DNA of 64,000 nt from Sphingomonas sp. Leaf208 (lineage in GTDB: Bacteria; Pseudomonadota; Alphaproteobacteria; Sphingomonadales; Sphingomonadaceae), in assembly GCF_001421415.1 (NCBI RefSeq), contig NZ_LMKH01000037.1:57957-121956 (forward strand), written 5' to 3'. A model generated the notes under the pieces. The model was not told where the DNA came from. It saw only the letters and a list, made by a program, of their open reading frames with translations, and searched no databases. A program made the translations under genes and the position numbers. This document shows positions 50,296 to 59,654 of the stretch, in pieces. The stretch's first letter is position 1, and each line of letters opens with the position of its first letter.

Positions 50296-53200
50296 CAGAA
50301 CGTCACCCGCACGCCGCCGGTGTAGCGCCGGCCGAACGTCTCATGCTCGATCGTGTAGGCCGAGGAACCGACATAGCGGCGGCCCGGACCGTTGAGCAGG
50401 TTGGCAAAGTCGCCGTAGATCTCGACATTGCCGTTGATCGCGTAGCGGACGGAGGCGTCGAGTTCGTTGTCCTTGGCCCAGTAGAAATCGCCGCCGTCGA
50501 CGCCGCGGACGACGCCACCGATCGTGTCCACCGCACCGATCGCATCGAGCCACGCCGACCGGTTCTGATAGGAAACGCGGGCCGAGAAGCCGTATTTCTC
50601 GTAATAGGCGATCAGATTGTAGATCGCATCCGATGCGCCGGGCAGGCGCACTTTTCGCGACGGGGTCGCGCCAGTCGCCGGCGTATCGGCGCGGCTCTTG
50701 TTGATCGTCGCGTTGAGCTGCACGCCGAAGCCACCCATCCAGTCGGGCAGGCCGAGATCGGCGGTGAAGGGGTCGAGCTGCTGCTGGATCGCGCCCTCGA
50801 TCCCCATGATATAGCCTTTGCCGCCGTTGATAATGGTCGAGTAGACATAGCCCGACCGATCGACGCCGGCGGCGTTCAGGTTCGTCTGGCCGTAGGTCCG
50901 GGTCGAGTCGAAGAGGACATCGGTGACGTCCTTGTAATACGCGCCGATCGACAGGAAGCCGCGCGGCATCGTGTAATATTCGACGTAGAGATCGACGCCC
51001 TTGGCCTTTTCCGGCTTCGCGTCGGGGTTGCCGCCGGAGATGGTCGCGTTCGCGTCGTTGATGCTGAGATTGGGGCGCAGCTGATCGTAGTCGGGCCGTG
51101 CGGCGCCGGTGTTGAACGACAACCGCGCCTTCATCCGGTCGTTGACGTCCCAGTTCACGTGCAGGCTGGGGTAGACCAAAGTCTGGCTCGACTTCACGTC
51201 GATCAGGCCGAGCGACGAGAACGCGCGGGCGTCGTTGCGGATGTGCTCGACGCGCGCGCCACCGATGACGCTGCCCCAGTTGGTGGTCGTCGTCGCCATC
51301 GCATAGGCGGAATAGACCTTCTCGCCGACATCGTAGAAATTGGCGTCGGTGGACACGAAGGGGCTGACCGCCTTGGCTTGCTCGACCAGCCCTAGGATTT
51401 TGTCCCGATCGAAATACTGGAAGGTGTAGCCAAGCGGGATCTCGCCCTGGAACCCGCCCGGCTTGGCGATGGCGCCGTACCCGGTTGGAATGCCGGCCGC
51501 GGCGAACTGGGCCGGCGTGCTCAGCTCGAGCAGATACTCGTTCGCGGTCTTGGTACGATCGTCGTAGCGGAGACCGGCTGCAAACACCGTCTGCGCGCCG
51601 AACACCGAGGCCTCGCGGCTGATATCGAGCTTGGCGGTATAGGCTTCGGTCACGTCCTGCGCCTTCAGCGACCGCAGGCGTGCGAGGGTGCGTGGGAAGT
51701 CTTCGATCGCCGTCACCTGAGCGCCACGCGAGAAGGTGCCGTCGGCGTTGCGGATCGTGCGGAACAGCTGAACCTTGGCAAGCTGTGGGTTGGTCAGGTC
51801 ATAGCCGACGGTCAGGCGGTTGGCGGCGTTCGCGCCGTTGGTGCCGAACGACGGGCTGTCGTAGTTCAGCTGTGCAGGCTGCGACCGGTCGTCGATCGAG
51901 CGGGTGAAATTACCACGCCATTTCACGTTCCAGGCGCCGAGTTCGTGATCGCCGCCGATCGTGTTGGTGAACACCGACTGCTTGTACTTGCGTACGGTGA
52001 AGTTCGAGTTGAGATCGATGCCGTAGACCGTGCCGAGCAGCGGCGTGTTGCCGGTGCAGACGTCGGCATAACCGGTCGTGCCGGTCGCGGGGCGCGCGTT
52101 GACGGTGCAGGCGGCGGTGCCGTTGGGCGTGCGCGACTGCTGATCGTCGAGATCGAAAATGTAGTTGTTGCGCTGTTCGTCGTCCTGGAACGCCGAGTAG
52201 ATCGATTCCGCGAACAGCTTGTGGCCGGGCGCCGGGCGCCAGTCGAGCCGGGTCGACAGCGAGTAGTTTTTCCGCGTCAGGCGGTAGAGCTTGTTCTCCG
52301 TCTCGCGCGCCCATTTGCGGTTTTCGAAACCTGGGCGGAGATCGCGATCGACTGCCTCGAAATCGGTCTCGAAATTGTCAGTGACCATGCCGCGACGATA
52401 CAGGCTGGCGGACGAGACGATGCCGAACTCGCCGATACCGGTGTCGATCCGGTCGGAGATGACGAGCGAGCCCTCATATTCGGTCTTCTTGCCGAGTTCG
52501 ACATGGCCGACGCCGCCCTTGGCCTGCACCTTCATGCCCGGATAATCGAATGCCGAGCGTGTGATGATGTCGACGTTACCGGCGATCGTCTCGCCGGTCA
52601 TGTCGGGAGTGACGGCTTTCCGCACGATGATCTGGGAGGCGATCGCCGACGGGATCGAGTCGAACCGGGCGTCGCGGCCTTCGGGGCTGACGACGTTGAT
52701 GCCGTCGATCGACAGCGTGGTCCAGTTGATCGGCGCGCCGCGCAAGGTGATGTAGCGCGCCTGGCCCTGGTCGCGCTGGACGCCGACGCCGGGAAGGCGG
52801 CTGACCGCCTGCGCGATGTTCTGGTCGGGCAGGCGTCCGATCGAATCGGAGGCGATGACCGAGACGAGCGAGGGGCTGGTTCGCTGGATCTGAAGCGCGG
52901 CGGCTTCGGACTCCGCGATCGGGCGCGAACCGGAGACGACGATCTCGTCGCCCTCGCCCGGATTCGCACCGACTTCGGTGGTCATTGCAACATCCAGCGT
53001 TACGGCGGCATCGGCGACCGTGACGGTCCGGCGCGCGTCGGGGAAGCCGACATAGCGGATCACGAGTTCGTGCGTGCCGGCGGGGACACCGACCAGCGAG
53101 AACCGCCCGGTGCGATCGACCACGGTCGACAGTTCAAGCGTCGGAATCGAGACCGATGCACCGTCGAGATAGTCGCCGCTGCCTGCCTGCGACACGGTAC

Positions 53201-53357
53201 CGGTGATGCTCCCAAGCGCACGCGGCGCGCCGACCGGGGTCGCGGCGTCGGGACGCGCATAGGCGCTGGTGGCGGTCAGCGAAGTCAGCGCGCAGCCAGT
53301 CAGCAGCACATGCGCGAGGACGCGACCGCGGACGCGGGTCGACAGGTTCGATTTCAT
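50295..53357 (-). CDS. TonB-dependent receptor with carboxypeptidase-like domain
   Basis: 1020 aa outer-membrane receptor. It has a signal peptide (about residues 1-35), a carboxypeptidase-regulatory-like domain (about 48-125: GSITGTVSQAG ... VVDRTGRFSLVGVPAGTHELVI), a TonB box region (DEIVVSGSRP), the plug (RLPDQNIAQAVSRLPGVGV) and a long barrel ending in GRRYTGGVRVTF with the terminal Phe. ATG 53357 is used; the longer frame upstream is not signal-like. It is coupled to phytase, so phytate-linked phosphate uptake is the likely role. Confidence 0.92.
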   Translation of the reverse strand: MKSNLSTRVRGRVLAHVLLTGCALTSLTATSAYARPDAATPVGAPRALGSITGTVSQAGSGDYLDGASVSIPTLELSTVVDRTGRFSLVGVPAGTHELVIRYVGFPDARRTVTVADAAVTLDVAMTTEVGANPGEGDEIVVSGSRPIAESEAAALQIQRTSPSLVSVIASDSIGRLPDQNIAQAVSRLPGVGVQRDQGQARYITLRGAPINWTTLSIDGINVVSPEGRDARFDSIPSAIASQIIVRKAVTPDMTGETIAGNVDIITRSAFDYPGMKVQAKGGVGHVELGKKTEYEGSLVISDRIDTGIGEFGIVSSASLYRRGMVTDNFETDFEAVDRDLRPGFENRKWARETENKLYRLTRKNYSLSTRLDWRPAPGHKLFAESIYSAFQDDEQRNNYIFDLDDQQSRTPNGTAACTVNARPATGTTGYADVCTGNTPLLGTVYGIDLNSNFTVRKYKQSVFTNTIGGDHELGAWNVKWRGNFTRSIDDRSQPAQLNYDSPSFGTNGANAANRLTVGYDLTNPQLAKVQLFRTIRNADGTFSRGAQVTAIEDFPRTLARLRSLKAQDVTEAYTAKLDISREASVFGAQTVFAAGLRYDDRTKTANEYLLELSTPAQFAAAGIPTGYGAIAKPGGFQGEIPLGYTFQYFDRDKILGLVEQAKAVSPFVSTDANFYDVGEKVYSAYAMATTTTNWGSVIGGARVEHIRNDARAFSSLGLIDVKSSQTLVYPSLHVNWDVNDRMKARLSFNTGAARPDYDQLRPNLSINDANATISGGNPDAKPEKAKGVDLYVEYYTMPRGFLSIGAYYKDVTDVLFDSTRTYGQTNLNAAGVDRSGYVYSTIINGGKGYIMGIEGAIQQQLDPFTADLGLPDWMGGFGVQLNATINKSRADTPATGATPSRKVRLPGASDAIYNLIAYYEKYGFSARVSYQNRSAWLDAIGAVDTIGGVVRGVDGGDFYWAKDNELDASVRYAINGNVEIYGDFANLLNGPGRRYVGSSAYTIEHETFGRRYTGGVRVTF

Positions 53358-53506
53358 GGTATTCCCCCGGGTGGTCCCGACTTCTTCAGCCGGCTTGGGA
53401 GGCGCGGTAGCGGCCGTGCATGGCACCGACGTTACTTTTGCATGACAGTCACATGACAGCGACGTCATCTGAAATCACCTCACGTACGCGCGAGGATAAA
53501 CTCACA

Positions 53507-53521
53507 TTAAACCAACGTTAA
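53507..53521. promoter_or_regulatory. CtrA box between divergent TonB receptors
   Basis: TTAA-N7-TTAA, an exact match to the CtrA consensus, lies in the 264-base gap between the two receptor genes, 101 bases before ATG 53622 and 150 bases before ATG 53357. It may drive or repress one or both in a cell-cycle manner. The AT-rich word is rare in this GC-rich window. Confidence 0.55.
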
Positions 53522-53621
53522 AATCGCCGGACACGCGATTCTTATATTCGTAACGGACGTGCCACGACCGCCGCCTATCGCGCCCTTCAAGGCAAAGACT
53601 GCCGAAAAAGGGAAACTCTCG

Positions 53622-56141
53622 ATGTTGAATTCAGCAAGCCTGCGCTTGCGGCTGCTGGCCGGCGCCGCCCTGACGGTCGCGATCGCGTCGCCAGTGCTCG
53701 CGGCCCCCGCGCCGACCGCCGCCAAGGATACGGCGCCCGCTACCGCTGCCGCAGACCCCGTGATCGATCCGGCCCCCGCAGGTGTGGAACCGGCCGACCA
53801 GACCGGGCTTGGCGAGATCGTCGTCACCGCGACCAAGCGCGAGACGAACCTGCAGAAGACGCCGATCGCGATCAACGTCCTGAGCAGCCAGGCGCTGACC
53901 GACCGCCACGTCCAGAGCCTGTACGATCTCGCCGACGGCGCCGTGCCGTCGTTGCGCGTCGCGACGTTCGAGGCGCGCCAGTCCGCGCTGACGATCGGTA
54001 TCCGCGGCATCGTTCCGCTCGACGCCAACCAGCCCGCACGCGAGCAGGGTGTCGGCGTCTATATCGACGGAGTCTATCTCGGTCGCCAGCACGGTCTGAA
54101 CGCAGCGCTGTTCGATGTCGACCGGATCGAAGTGCTCAAGGGCCCGCAGGGCACGCTGTTCGGTCGCAACACCGAAGGCGGCGCGCTCAGCATCGTCACC
54201 AAGGGCCCGAGCGGCAAATGGGGCGGCAGCGCAACCGGCGGGATCGCCAACTATGGCAGCTATAACGGTACGCTGCATGTCGACCTGCCCGAAACGTACG
54301 GCGTGTCGCTGAAGCTCGACGGCGTCATCCAGCATCAGGACGCGACCACCAAGAACCCGCTCGCGGACCAGACCGGCTTCAATTATTATCATCGCCGCGG
54401 CTTCAAGGCGACCGCACGCGTTCGCCCGATCTCGGGCATGACCGCCGATTTCAGCTACGATAACGGCTACGACTCGAACAGCCCGTTCTACAGCCAGTTG
54501 CTCAACGTGAACCCGAACGGGTGCAAGGCCGGTGCGCAATCCGCCTCGCCCGCGTGCGCGCTTCCCGGCACCAACTACACGACGCTGACCGGCAGCGTGA
54601 AGCCACTCCCGAGCCAGGTCGTCGTCAATGGCGACAGCCGGATGAAGGTCGCCGACATCGGCGTCCCGCAGCAACCGAGCATCGACAAGACGCACGGCTT
54701 CACGTCGAATATCCGCTGGGATGTCGCCCCCGAGATCGAACTTCGCTCGATCACCGCGTGGCGCGGCGTGAACGCGACGCAGTACGACAATAGCGGCGGC
54801 TATCACCGCGTGCCCGTCGTTGCCGCTGGCTGCGTCGGCAGTGCGTGCAACTTCAGCCGCTACAGCCTTGCCGACCTTCACCAGAACCAGTTCAGCCAGG
54901 AATTCCAGGCGGTCGGCACGGTCGGCCAGTTCGATTACGTCGCCGGGCTCTATTACTTCAACGAGCACATCAGCGACGACGCGGCGACGCCGAACTCGCT
55001 GGCGTTCAATTCGGCGCTGACGACGATCTCGGTGCTCGACCCCTGCACCGGGTCGGGCGGGTTCGGCTCGCTCGTGGGCTGTCGCTCGATCGATCGTGCT
55101 TCGGAAGTGCATTCGAAGAGCTATGCCGGCTACGGCCAGGTCACCTGGAACGCGACCGACCGCGTTCACCTGACCGCCGGTGGCCGCTACACGCGCGACG
55201 AGAAGCAGGGCGTGCTGCATTTCTCGCGTAACCTGAACTACGACACGGCGACCCAGGCCCAGTTGACGGCGGCCGGCTATGCGCCGCTCGACGCCACCTG
55301 GAACCGGTTCAATCCGATGGCGACGCTCGCCTATGACGCCAGTGACACGGTCCACGTCTATGCCAAGTACGCAACCGGCTACCGCGCCGGCGGTGCCAGC
55401 TCGCGGACGTCCAACTACCAGACGTTCAACCCCGAGGACGTGAAGTCGTACGAGATCGGCGCGAAGACCGATTTCTGGAACCACCGTGCGCGCCTGAACC
55501 TTGCCGGCTACATCATGGATCGCAAGAACAGCCAGGTCGACATCAGCTCGATCCAGACGACCGCGTCGGGCAGCTTCAACAACCTCGTGACGATCAATGC
55601 GCCCGGCATCACCAAGATCCGCGGGATCGAGGCCGACCTGACCGTGCAGCCGGTCGACGGCCTGACGCTGACCGCGGGCTATGCCTACACCTACACGAAG
55701 ATCCCGCCCGTGCTGATCGCGTCGACCGGCGTGTATCAGAACTTCTACATCGTGTTCACGCCGCGCAATGCCGCCAACGGATCGGTCGACTACACGATGC
55801 CGGTCGGCGACATGGACCTGAAGTTCCACCTCGACGGCAATTACTCGCAGGCGACGCAGACCTTCGATCAGTTCGCGACCAAGAACGACCCCGCGTTCAT
55901 CGCCAACGCCCGTCTCGCCTTGGCGAACATCCACGTCGGCGGCAACAACGCGGTGACGATCTCGGCCTGGGTCCGCAACCTGTTCGACAAGCAGTACGTG
56001 TTCCGCCGCGACCCGTCGAACAGCCTGCCGGGCGCGCCGACGACCAACCTCACATCGGGCAGCGTCAACAACGTGCTGGGCGACTACGGCAACTTCAACG
56101 CGCCGCGCACCTACGGCATGGAGGCTTCGGTCAAGTTCTGA
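53622..56141 (+). CDS. TonB-dependent receptor
   Basis: 839 aa. It has a signal peptide (RLLAGAALTVAIASPVLAAP), a TonB box (LGEIVVTATKRE), a plug (TPIAINVLSSQALTDRHVQ, then GPQGTLFGRNTEGGALSIVT) and a 22-strand barrel ending in RTYGMEASVKF. The plug motifs are of the large sphingomonad receptor group, which takes up siderophores, vitamins or plant compounds. Substrate unknown. ATG 53622 has AAGGGAAA upstream. It is divergent from the phytase receptor and ends at a bidirectional terminator. Confidence 0.92.
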   Translation: MLNSASLRLRLLAGAALTVAIASPVLAAPAPTAAKDTAPATAAADPVIDPAPAGVEPADQTGLGEIVVTATKRETNLQKTPIAINVLSSQALTDRHVQSLYDLADGAVPSLRVATFEARQSALTIGIRGIVPLDANQPAREQGVGVYIDGVYLGRQHGLNAALFDVDRIEVLKGPQGTLFGRNTEGGALSIVTKGPSGKWGGSATGGIANYGSYNGTLHVDLPETYGVSLKLDGVIQHQDATTKNPLADQTGFNYYHRRGFKATARVRPISGMTADFSYDNGYDSNSPFYSQLLNVNPNGCKAGAQSASPACALPGTNYTTLTGSVKPLPSQVVVNGDSRMKVADIGVPQQPSIDKTHGFTSNIRWDVAPEIELRSITAWRGVNATQYDNSGGYHRVPVVAAGCVGSACNFSRYSLADLHQNQFSQEFQAVGTVGQFDYVAGLYYFNEHISDDAATPNSLAFNSALTTISVLDPCTGSGGFGSLVGCRSIDRASEVHSKSYAGYGQVTWNATDRVHLTAGGRYTRDEKQGVLHFSRNLNYDTATQAQLTAAGYAPLDATWNRFNPMATLAYDASDTVHVYAKYATGYRAGGASSRTSNYQTFNPEDVKSYEIGAKTDFWNHRARLNLAGYIMDRKNSQVDISSIQTTASGSFNNLVTINAPGITKIRGIEADLTVQPVDGLTLTAGYAYTYTKIPPVLIASTGVYQNFYIVFTPRNAANGSVDYTMPVGDMDLKFHLDGNYSQATQTFDQFATKNDPAFIANARLALANIHVGGNNAVTISAWVRNLFDKQYVFRRDPSNSLPGAPTTNLTSGSVNNVLGDYGNFNAPRTYGMEASVKF

Positions 56142-56164
56142 TCGGGCTTGCCGCATAGAAATGG

Positions 56165-56197
56165 AAACCCGGACAGGCGCTCAGCCTGTCCGGGTTT
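56165..56197. terminator. Bidirectional intrinsic terminator
   Basis: AAACCCGGACAGGC, loop gctca, GCCTGTCCGGGTTT: a perfect 14-bp stem with A and T ends, placed between the convergent TonB receptor and sensor kinase genes. It can stop transcription from either side. Confidence 0.9.
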
Positions 56198-56204
56198 CGT
56201 CGTT

Positions 56205-57545
56205 TCAGCCCTTGGGCAGCGCCATGACGACGCGCAGTCCGGGGGCCGCGTCTTCGAGTGCGATCGTGCCGCAATGAAGCCGGACGATCGCCTGGATCAG
56301 CGGCAGTCCGAGGCCGTGCCCTTCGTCGTGGCGGCTGGCGTCGAGCCGCCCGAACCGCCGCAACGCCAGCTTGCGCTGCTCCACCGGAATGCCGGGGCCG
56401 GTATCGGTCACCGTGAGCATGGCAGTCTTGCCGGTGGTCGTGACGCCGATCTCGATGCGGGTGCCGGGTGGGGTGTGGCGGAGCGCATTCTCGATCAGGT
56501 TCACGAGCAGCTGGCCTAGCAGTTGGCGATCGCCGACGATCTCGGCCATGGGCGATGTTTCCAGCGTCAGCGTCCGGCCGCCATCGGCGACTACCGGTTG
56601 CATCATCGTCGCGATATCGTCGGCCAGCGCCGCAAGATCGAGCGTCGCGAACGCCGCGCGCTGATCGCCGCCTTCGATCTCGGCGATCCGCAGCATCGCC
56701 GCGAACATCTCGAGCAGTTCGTCGCTCATTGCGATCGCGGTTTCGAGATCGTCGCGTTGGCTGTCCGTCTGGGCCCGCCGCAACGCCAGCGCCAACTGGC
56801 TGCGCAGGCGTGCCAAGGGCGTGCGAAGATCGTGGGCGATATCGTTGGAGACGTTGCTGATACCGGCCATCAGCTCCGAAATACGGTCGAGCATGCGGTT
56901 GAAGGCCATCGCCTGATGCGCGAACTCGCCGCCCGATCGATCGACCGGTACGCGCCGCGACAGGTCACCGTCGATGATCGCGTCGACCGTCCGCCGCGTC
57001 TCGCCGATCCGCCGTCCGATCGTGATGACGAAAAACAGCAGGCCACCGATGACGACCAGCAGGATCGATCCGAAGCCGATCAGGTAGATCCGGACACGTG
57101 CCGCATTATAGTCGTCGAACGGTTCGGTCTCGGCGATCGTCACCAGCGTCATGCCGTGCCCGACGTCGCGGACCAGCGCACGCCCGGCGGACAGTCCCGC
57201 GATCTGGTCCTTGAGCGCGACCGTCGAGAACCCCGTCGGCAGGCGACGCGGCAAGGCGATGTTGCCGCCGAGCCTGCGACCGGTCGCATCCAGCAGCAGG
57301 AAGCCGATATCGCCGGTGTCACGCTCGCGGGTCGCGGCGTTGATCCGCCGGACGAGCTCTTCGGGACTGCGGTCGCCGGAAATGCCGGCGGCGGCATCGC
57401 TCACGACCAGGATGCGGCGATCGACCAGTCGCTCGATCGTGCGTTGCGTCGCGGTGTAGATCGCGAACCCGGTGCCGAGCGTCGCGACGAGGAACGCGAT
57501 CAGGAACGCCAGCGTCAACGCGCGCAGCGATCGCAGGCGGGTCAT
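56205..57545 (-). CDS. Two-component sensor histidine kinase
   Basis: 446 aa. Transmembrane segments are at about 10-30 and 160-180 with a periplasmic sensor between them, then HAMP (RRIGETRRTVDAIIDGDLSRR), H-box HDLRTPLARLRSQL, N-box LVNLIENALRH, DTGPGIP and GHGLGLPLIQAIVRLH. It phosphorylates the response regulator whose stop overlaps its ATG 57545 by four bases. The signal is unknown. Confidence 0.92.
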   Translation of the reverse strand: MTRLRSLRALTLAFLIAFLVATLGTGFAIYTATQRTIERLVDRRILVVSDAAAGISGDRSPEELVRRINAATRERDTGDIGFLLLDATGRRLGGNIALPRRLPTGFSTVALKDQIAGLSAGRALVRDVGHGMTLVTIAETEPFDDYNAARVRIYLIGFGSILLVVIGGLLFFVITIGRRIGETRRTVDAIIDGDLSRRVPVDRSGGEFAHQAMAFNRMLDRISELMAGISNVSNDIAHDLRTPLARLRSQLALALRRAQTDSQRDDLETAIAMSDELLEMFAAMLRIAEIEGGDQRAAFATLDLAALADDIATMMQPVVADGGRTLTLETSPMAEIVGDRQLLGQLLVNLIENALRHTPPGTRIEIGVTTTGKTAMLTVTDTGPGIPVEQRKLALRRFGRLDASRHDEGHGLGLPLIQAIVRLHCGTIALEDAAPGLRVVMALPKG

Positions 57546-58222
57546 CCGCGCAGCATGTATCCGACGCCGCGCACCGTGCGGATGGGATCGTCGCCACCCG
57601 CTGCGGTCAGTTTCACGCGGAGGTGGCGGACATAGACATCGACGATGTTGGTGGTCGGTGCGAAGTCGTACCCCCAGACCCGCTCGACCAGCATCGCGCG
57701 CGTCAGTACCGCATCGGCATTGGCGACGAACTCGGCGAGCAGCTTGAACTCGAGCTTGCCGAGATCGAGCGCGATGCCGTCGCGCCACGCGCGGAACTTG
57801 GTCGGGCTGACGACGATATCGCCGGCGTGGATCGTATCGCCGGCGCTACCGGTCCAGCCGCGCCCGCGCATCAGCGCGAGCAGGCGTGCGTTCAGCTCGA
57901 CCGCCGCGATCGGCTTGACCACATAGTCGTCCGCGCCAGCTTCCAGCCCCTCGACCTTCTCGACCGAGCGGCCGAGCGCGCTGAGCATGATGACCGGCAT
58001 CGTGATGTTCGCGCTCCGTAGCCGTTCCAGCACGGAAATGCCGTCGATCTTGGGGAGCATCCGGTCGAGGATCACCGCGTCGAACGCCTGGCTGTCAACC
58101 GCGGCGAGCGCGTCGCGGCCATCCGGCGCCACCGTCACGCCGTGATCGAACCCGCGTAGTTCCTCGGCCATCGCCTGCGCGAACACGGCATCGTCCTCGA
58201 CCAGCAGAATGTTCAGGCTCAT
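57542..58222 (-). CDS. OmpR/PhoB-type response regulator
   Basis: 226 aa. The receiver has the acids in LLVEDDAVF, the phospho-acceptor Asp in VILDRMLPKIDG, the Ser switch in MLSALG and the Lys in VVKPI. The C-terminal winged helix (ELNARLLALMRG, LDLGKLEFKLLAEF, VDVYVRHLRVKL, RTVRGVGYML) binds DNA. ATG 58222 starts the receiver; a longer open frame upstream crosses a repeat and is not coding. Targets unknown. Confidence 0.93.
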   Translation of the reverse strand: MSLNILLVEDDAVFAQAMAEELRGFDHGVTVAPDGRDALAAVDSQAFDAVILDRMLPKIDGISVLERLRSANITMPVIMLSALGRSVEKVEGLEAGADDYVVKPIAAVELNARLLALMRGRGWTGSAGDTIHAGDIVVSPTKFRAWRDGIALDLGKLEFKLLAEFVANADAVLTRAMLVERVWGYDFAPTTNIVDVYVRHLRVKLTAAGGDDPIRTVRGVGYMLRG

Positions 58223-58340
58223 CACGGTCTCACTCGGGCAAGCTTCCGTCCTATCGTGGATCGTCGCGCGTACAAGCGTCTTGCGGCGTCGGCCGGAGGC
58301 TACAACGCCGTCCGTCGCGTAGCGAGAACGTCGCATTGGT

Positions 58341-58553
58341 TTACGCGAAGGCGCGAAGGCGCGAAGAGACGAGAAGAATGGGTTCGCGCGGAGACGCGGA
58401 GACGCGGAGAGTTCTCCGGGACCAACGGTCCCCTTCATCATCGCCGCAAGATGATGAACGAGACGCCCGTACCGCCCGCAACACCTCCGCGTCTCCGCGT
58501 CTCCGCGTGTCCGCGTGAACAAATCTTCTGCGCGCCTTCGCGCCTTCGCGTGA
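58341..58553. repeat. Long inverted repeat built of short tandem units
   Basis: The left arm from 58341 has the tandem word gcgaaggc then three copies of gagacgcg; the right arm to 58553 has the mirror order (gtctccgc copies, then cgccttcgcgccttcgcg). A central hairpin catcatc/gatgatg sits at about 58434-58456. The arms are about 70 bases. The 350 bases between the response regulator and the quinone reductase hold little else. Confidence 0.8.
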
Positions 58554-58573
58554 ACACACCTTCTCGCACACAG

Positions 58574-59548
58574 TTACGGCAGCAGGATCGTGCTCCCCGA
58601 AGTCTCACCCGCCTCGATTGCGCGATGGGCGGCGGCAGCCTCTTCGAGCGGAAAGGTCCGACCGATCTCCGGTGTGACCGCGCCGTTGTCGAGCATCGCG
58701 AACAGGCGGGCGATGCCGGCCTGCCTTTCGTCCGGCGTGACGTAGTAATCGAACAGCGTAGGCCGGGTCACGAACAGCGAGCCCTTCCGCGCAAGGATGC
58801 CGATGTTGACGCCGTCGACCACCCCGCCCGCATTGCCATAGCTGACGATCAGCCCCCGCCTGGCCGCGCTATCCAGCGACGCGTCCCACGTCGCGCGACC
58901 GACACCGTCGAGAACAACCGGCACGCCCTTGCCGTCGGTGATCTCGCGGACGCGCGCGGCGATGTCCTCGGACTTGTGGAGGATGACGTGATCGGCGCCA
59001 GCCTTGCGGCTGCGTGCCGCCTTATCCTCGCTGCCGACGCTGGCGATCACGGTCGCGCCGATCGCCTTCAGCCAGCCGACGAGGATGTGGCCGACCCCGC
59101 CCGCCGCCGCGTGGACGAGGACGGTCTGGCCTGCCTGCACCTTGGCGCAGCGCTCGACCAGGAACTCGGCAGTGCAGCCCTTGAGCAGGATCGCCGCGGC
59201 GGTCTGGTCGTCGAGCGTGTCGGGCAGTTTGAATAGTTGGTTCGCGGGCACGTTGCGCTCGGTCGCGTACGCGCCGCGGGACGGTCCGAAGGTGCCGACC
59301 CGGTCGCCGGGCGCGAAATCGGTCACGCCCTCGCCGACCGCCATCACCATGCCCGCAGCCTCGCTGCCGAGCCCCGAGGGCAGGTCGATCGGGTACACGC
59401 CGCTGCGGTGGTAGGTGTCGATATAGTTCAGCCCGACCGCGGTGTTGCGCATCCACACCTCGCCCTTGCCCGGCGGCGGCAGTTCGACGTCGCGCCACTG
59501 AATGACCTCGGGACCGCCAGTCTTCTCGATGAATGCCACTCTCGCCAT
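58574..59548 (-). CDS. NADPH:quinone oxidoreductase, zinc-free MDR family
   Basis: 324 aa medium-chain reductase without zinc ligands. NADPH site VHAAAGGVGHILVGWLKAIG, N-terminal GLNYIDTYHRSGVYP, GLGSEAAGMVMAVGEGV and the LDGVG segment are typical of quinone reductase QorA. It reduces quinones or reactive enones. The start is ATG 59548 with AGGAGG five bases upstream. It diverges from the aldehyde dehydrogenase gene. Confidence 0.9.
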   Translation of the reverse strand: MARVAFIEKTGGPEVIQWRDVELPPPGKGEVWMRNTAVGLNYIDTYHRSGVYPIDLPSGLGSEAAGMVMAVGEGVTDFAPGDRVGTFGPSRGAYATERNVPANQLFKLPDTLDDQTAAAILLKGCTAEFLVERCAKVQAGQTVLVHAAAGGVGHILVGWLKAIGATVIASVGSEDKAARSRKAGADHVILHKSEDIAARVREITDGKGVPVVLDGVGRATWDASLDSAARRGLIVSYGNAGGVVDGVNIGILARKGSLFVTRPTLFDYYVTPDERQAGIARLFAMLDNGAVTPEIGRTFPLEEAAAAHRAIEAGETSGSTILLP

Positions 59549-59654
59549 ACCGGCCTCCTGATGAATTTCTCGATCAACCTACGGCATGCGTTTCGGGTTG
59601 CAACCGATCTCCGGCGAGCCCATTCCTGCGCAAGACATGATGCGGAGAGGCACG

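Noticed and set aside
51945..53456. 503-codon open frame antisense to the phytase receptor
   Set aside because: Same reason: composition typical of the complementary frame, no signal or domain.
53631..56156. 841-codon open frame antisense to the second TonB receptor
   Set aside because: It is the mirror of a clear receptor gene, has low-complexity Arg/Val/Asp composition and no motif. In GC-rich DNA such long antisense frames are expected.
58341..58553. Possible CRISPR array from short repeated words
   Set aside because: The words are tandem without unique spacers, arranged as one inverted repeat, and no cas genes are near.
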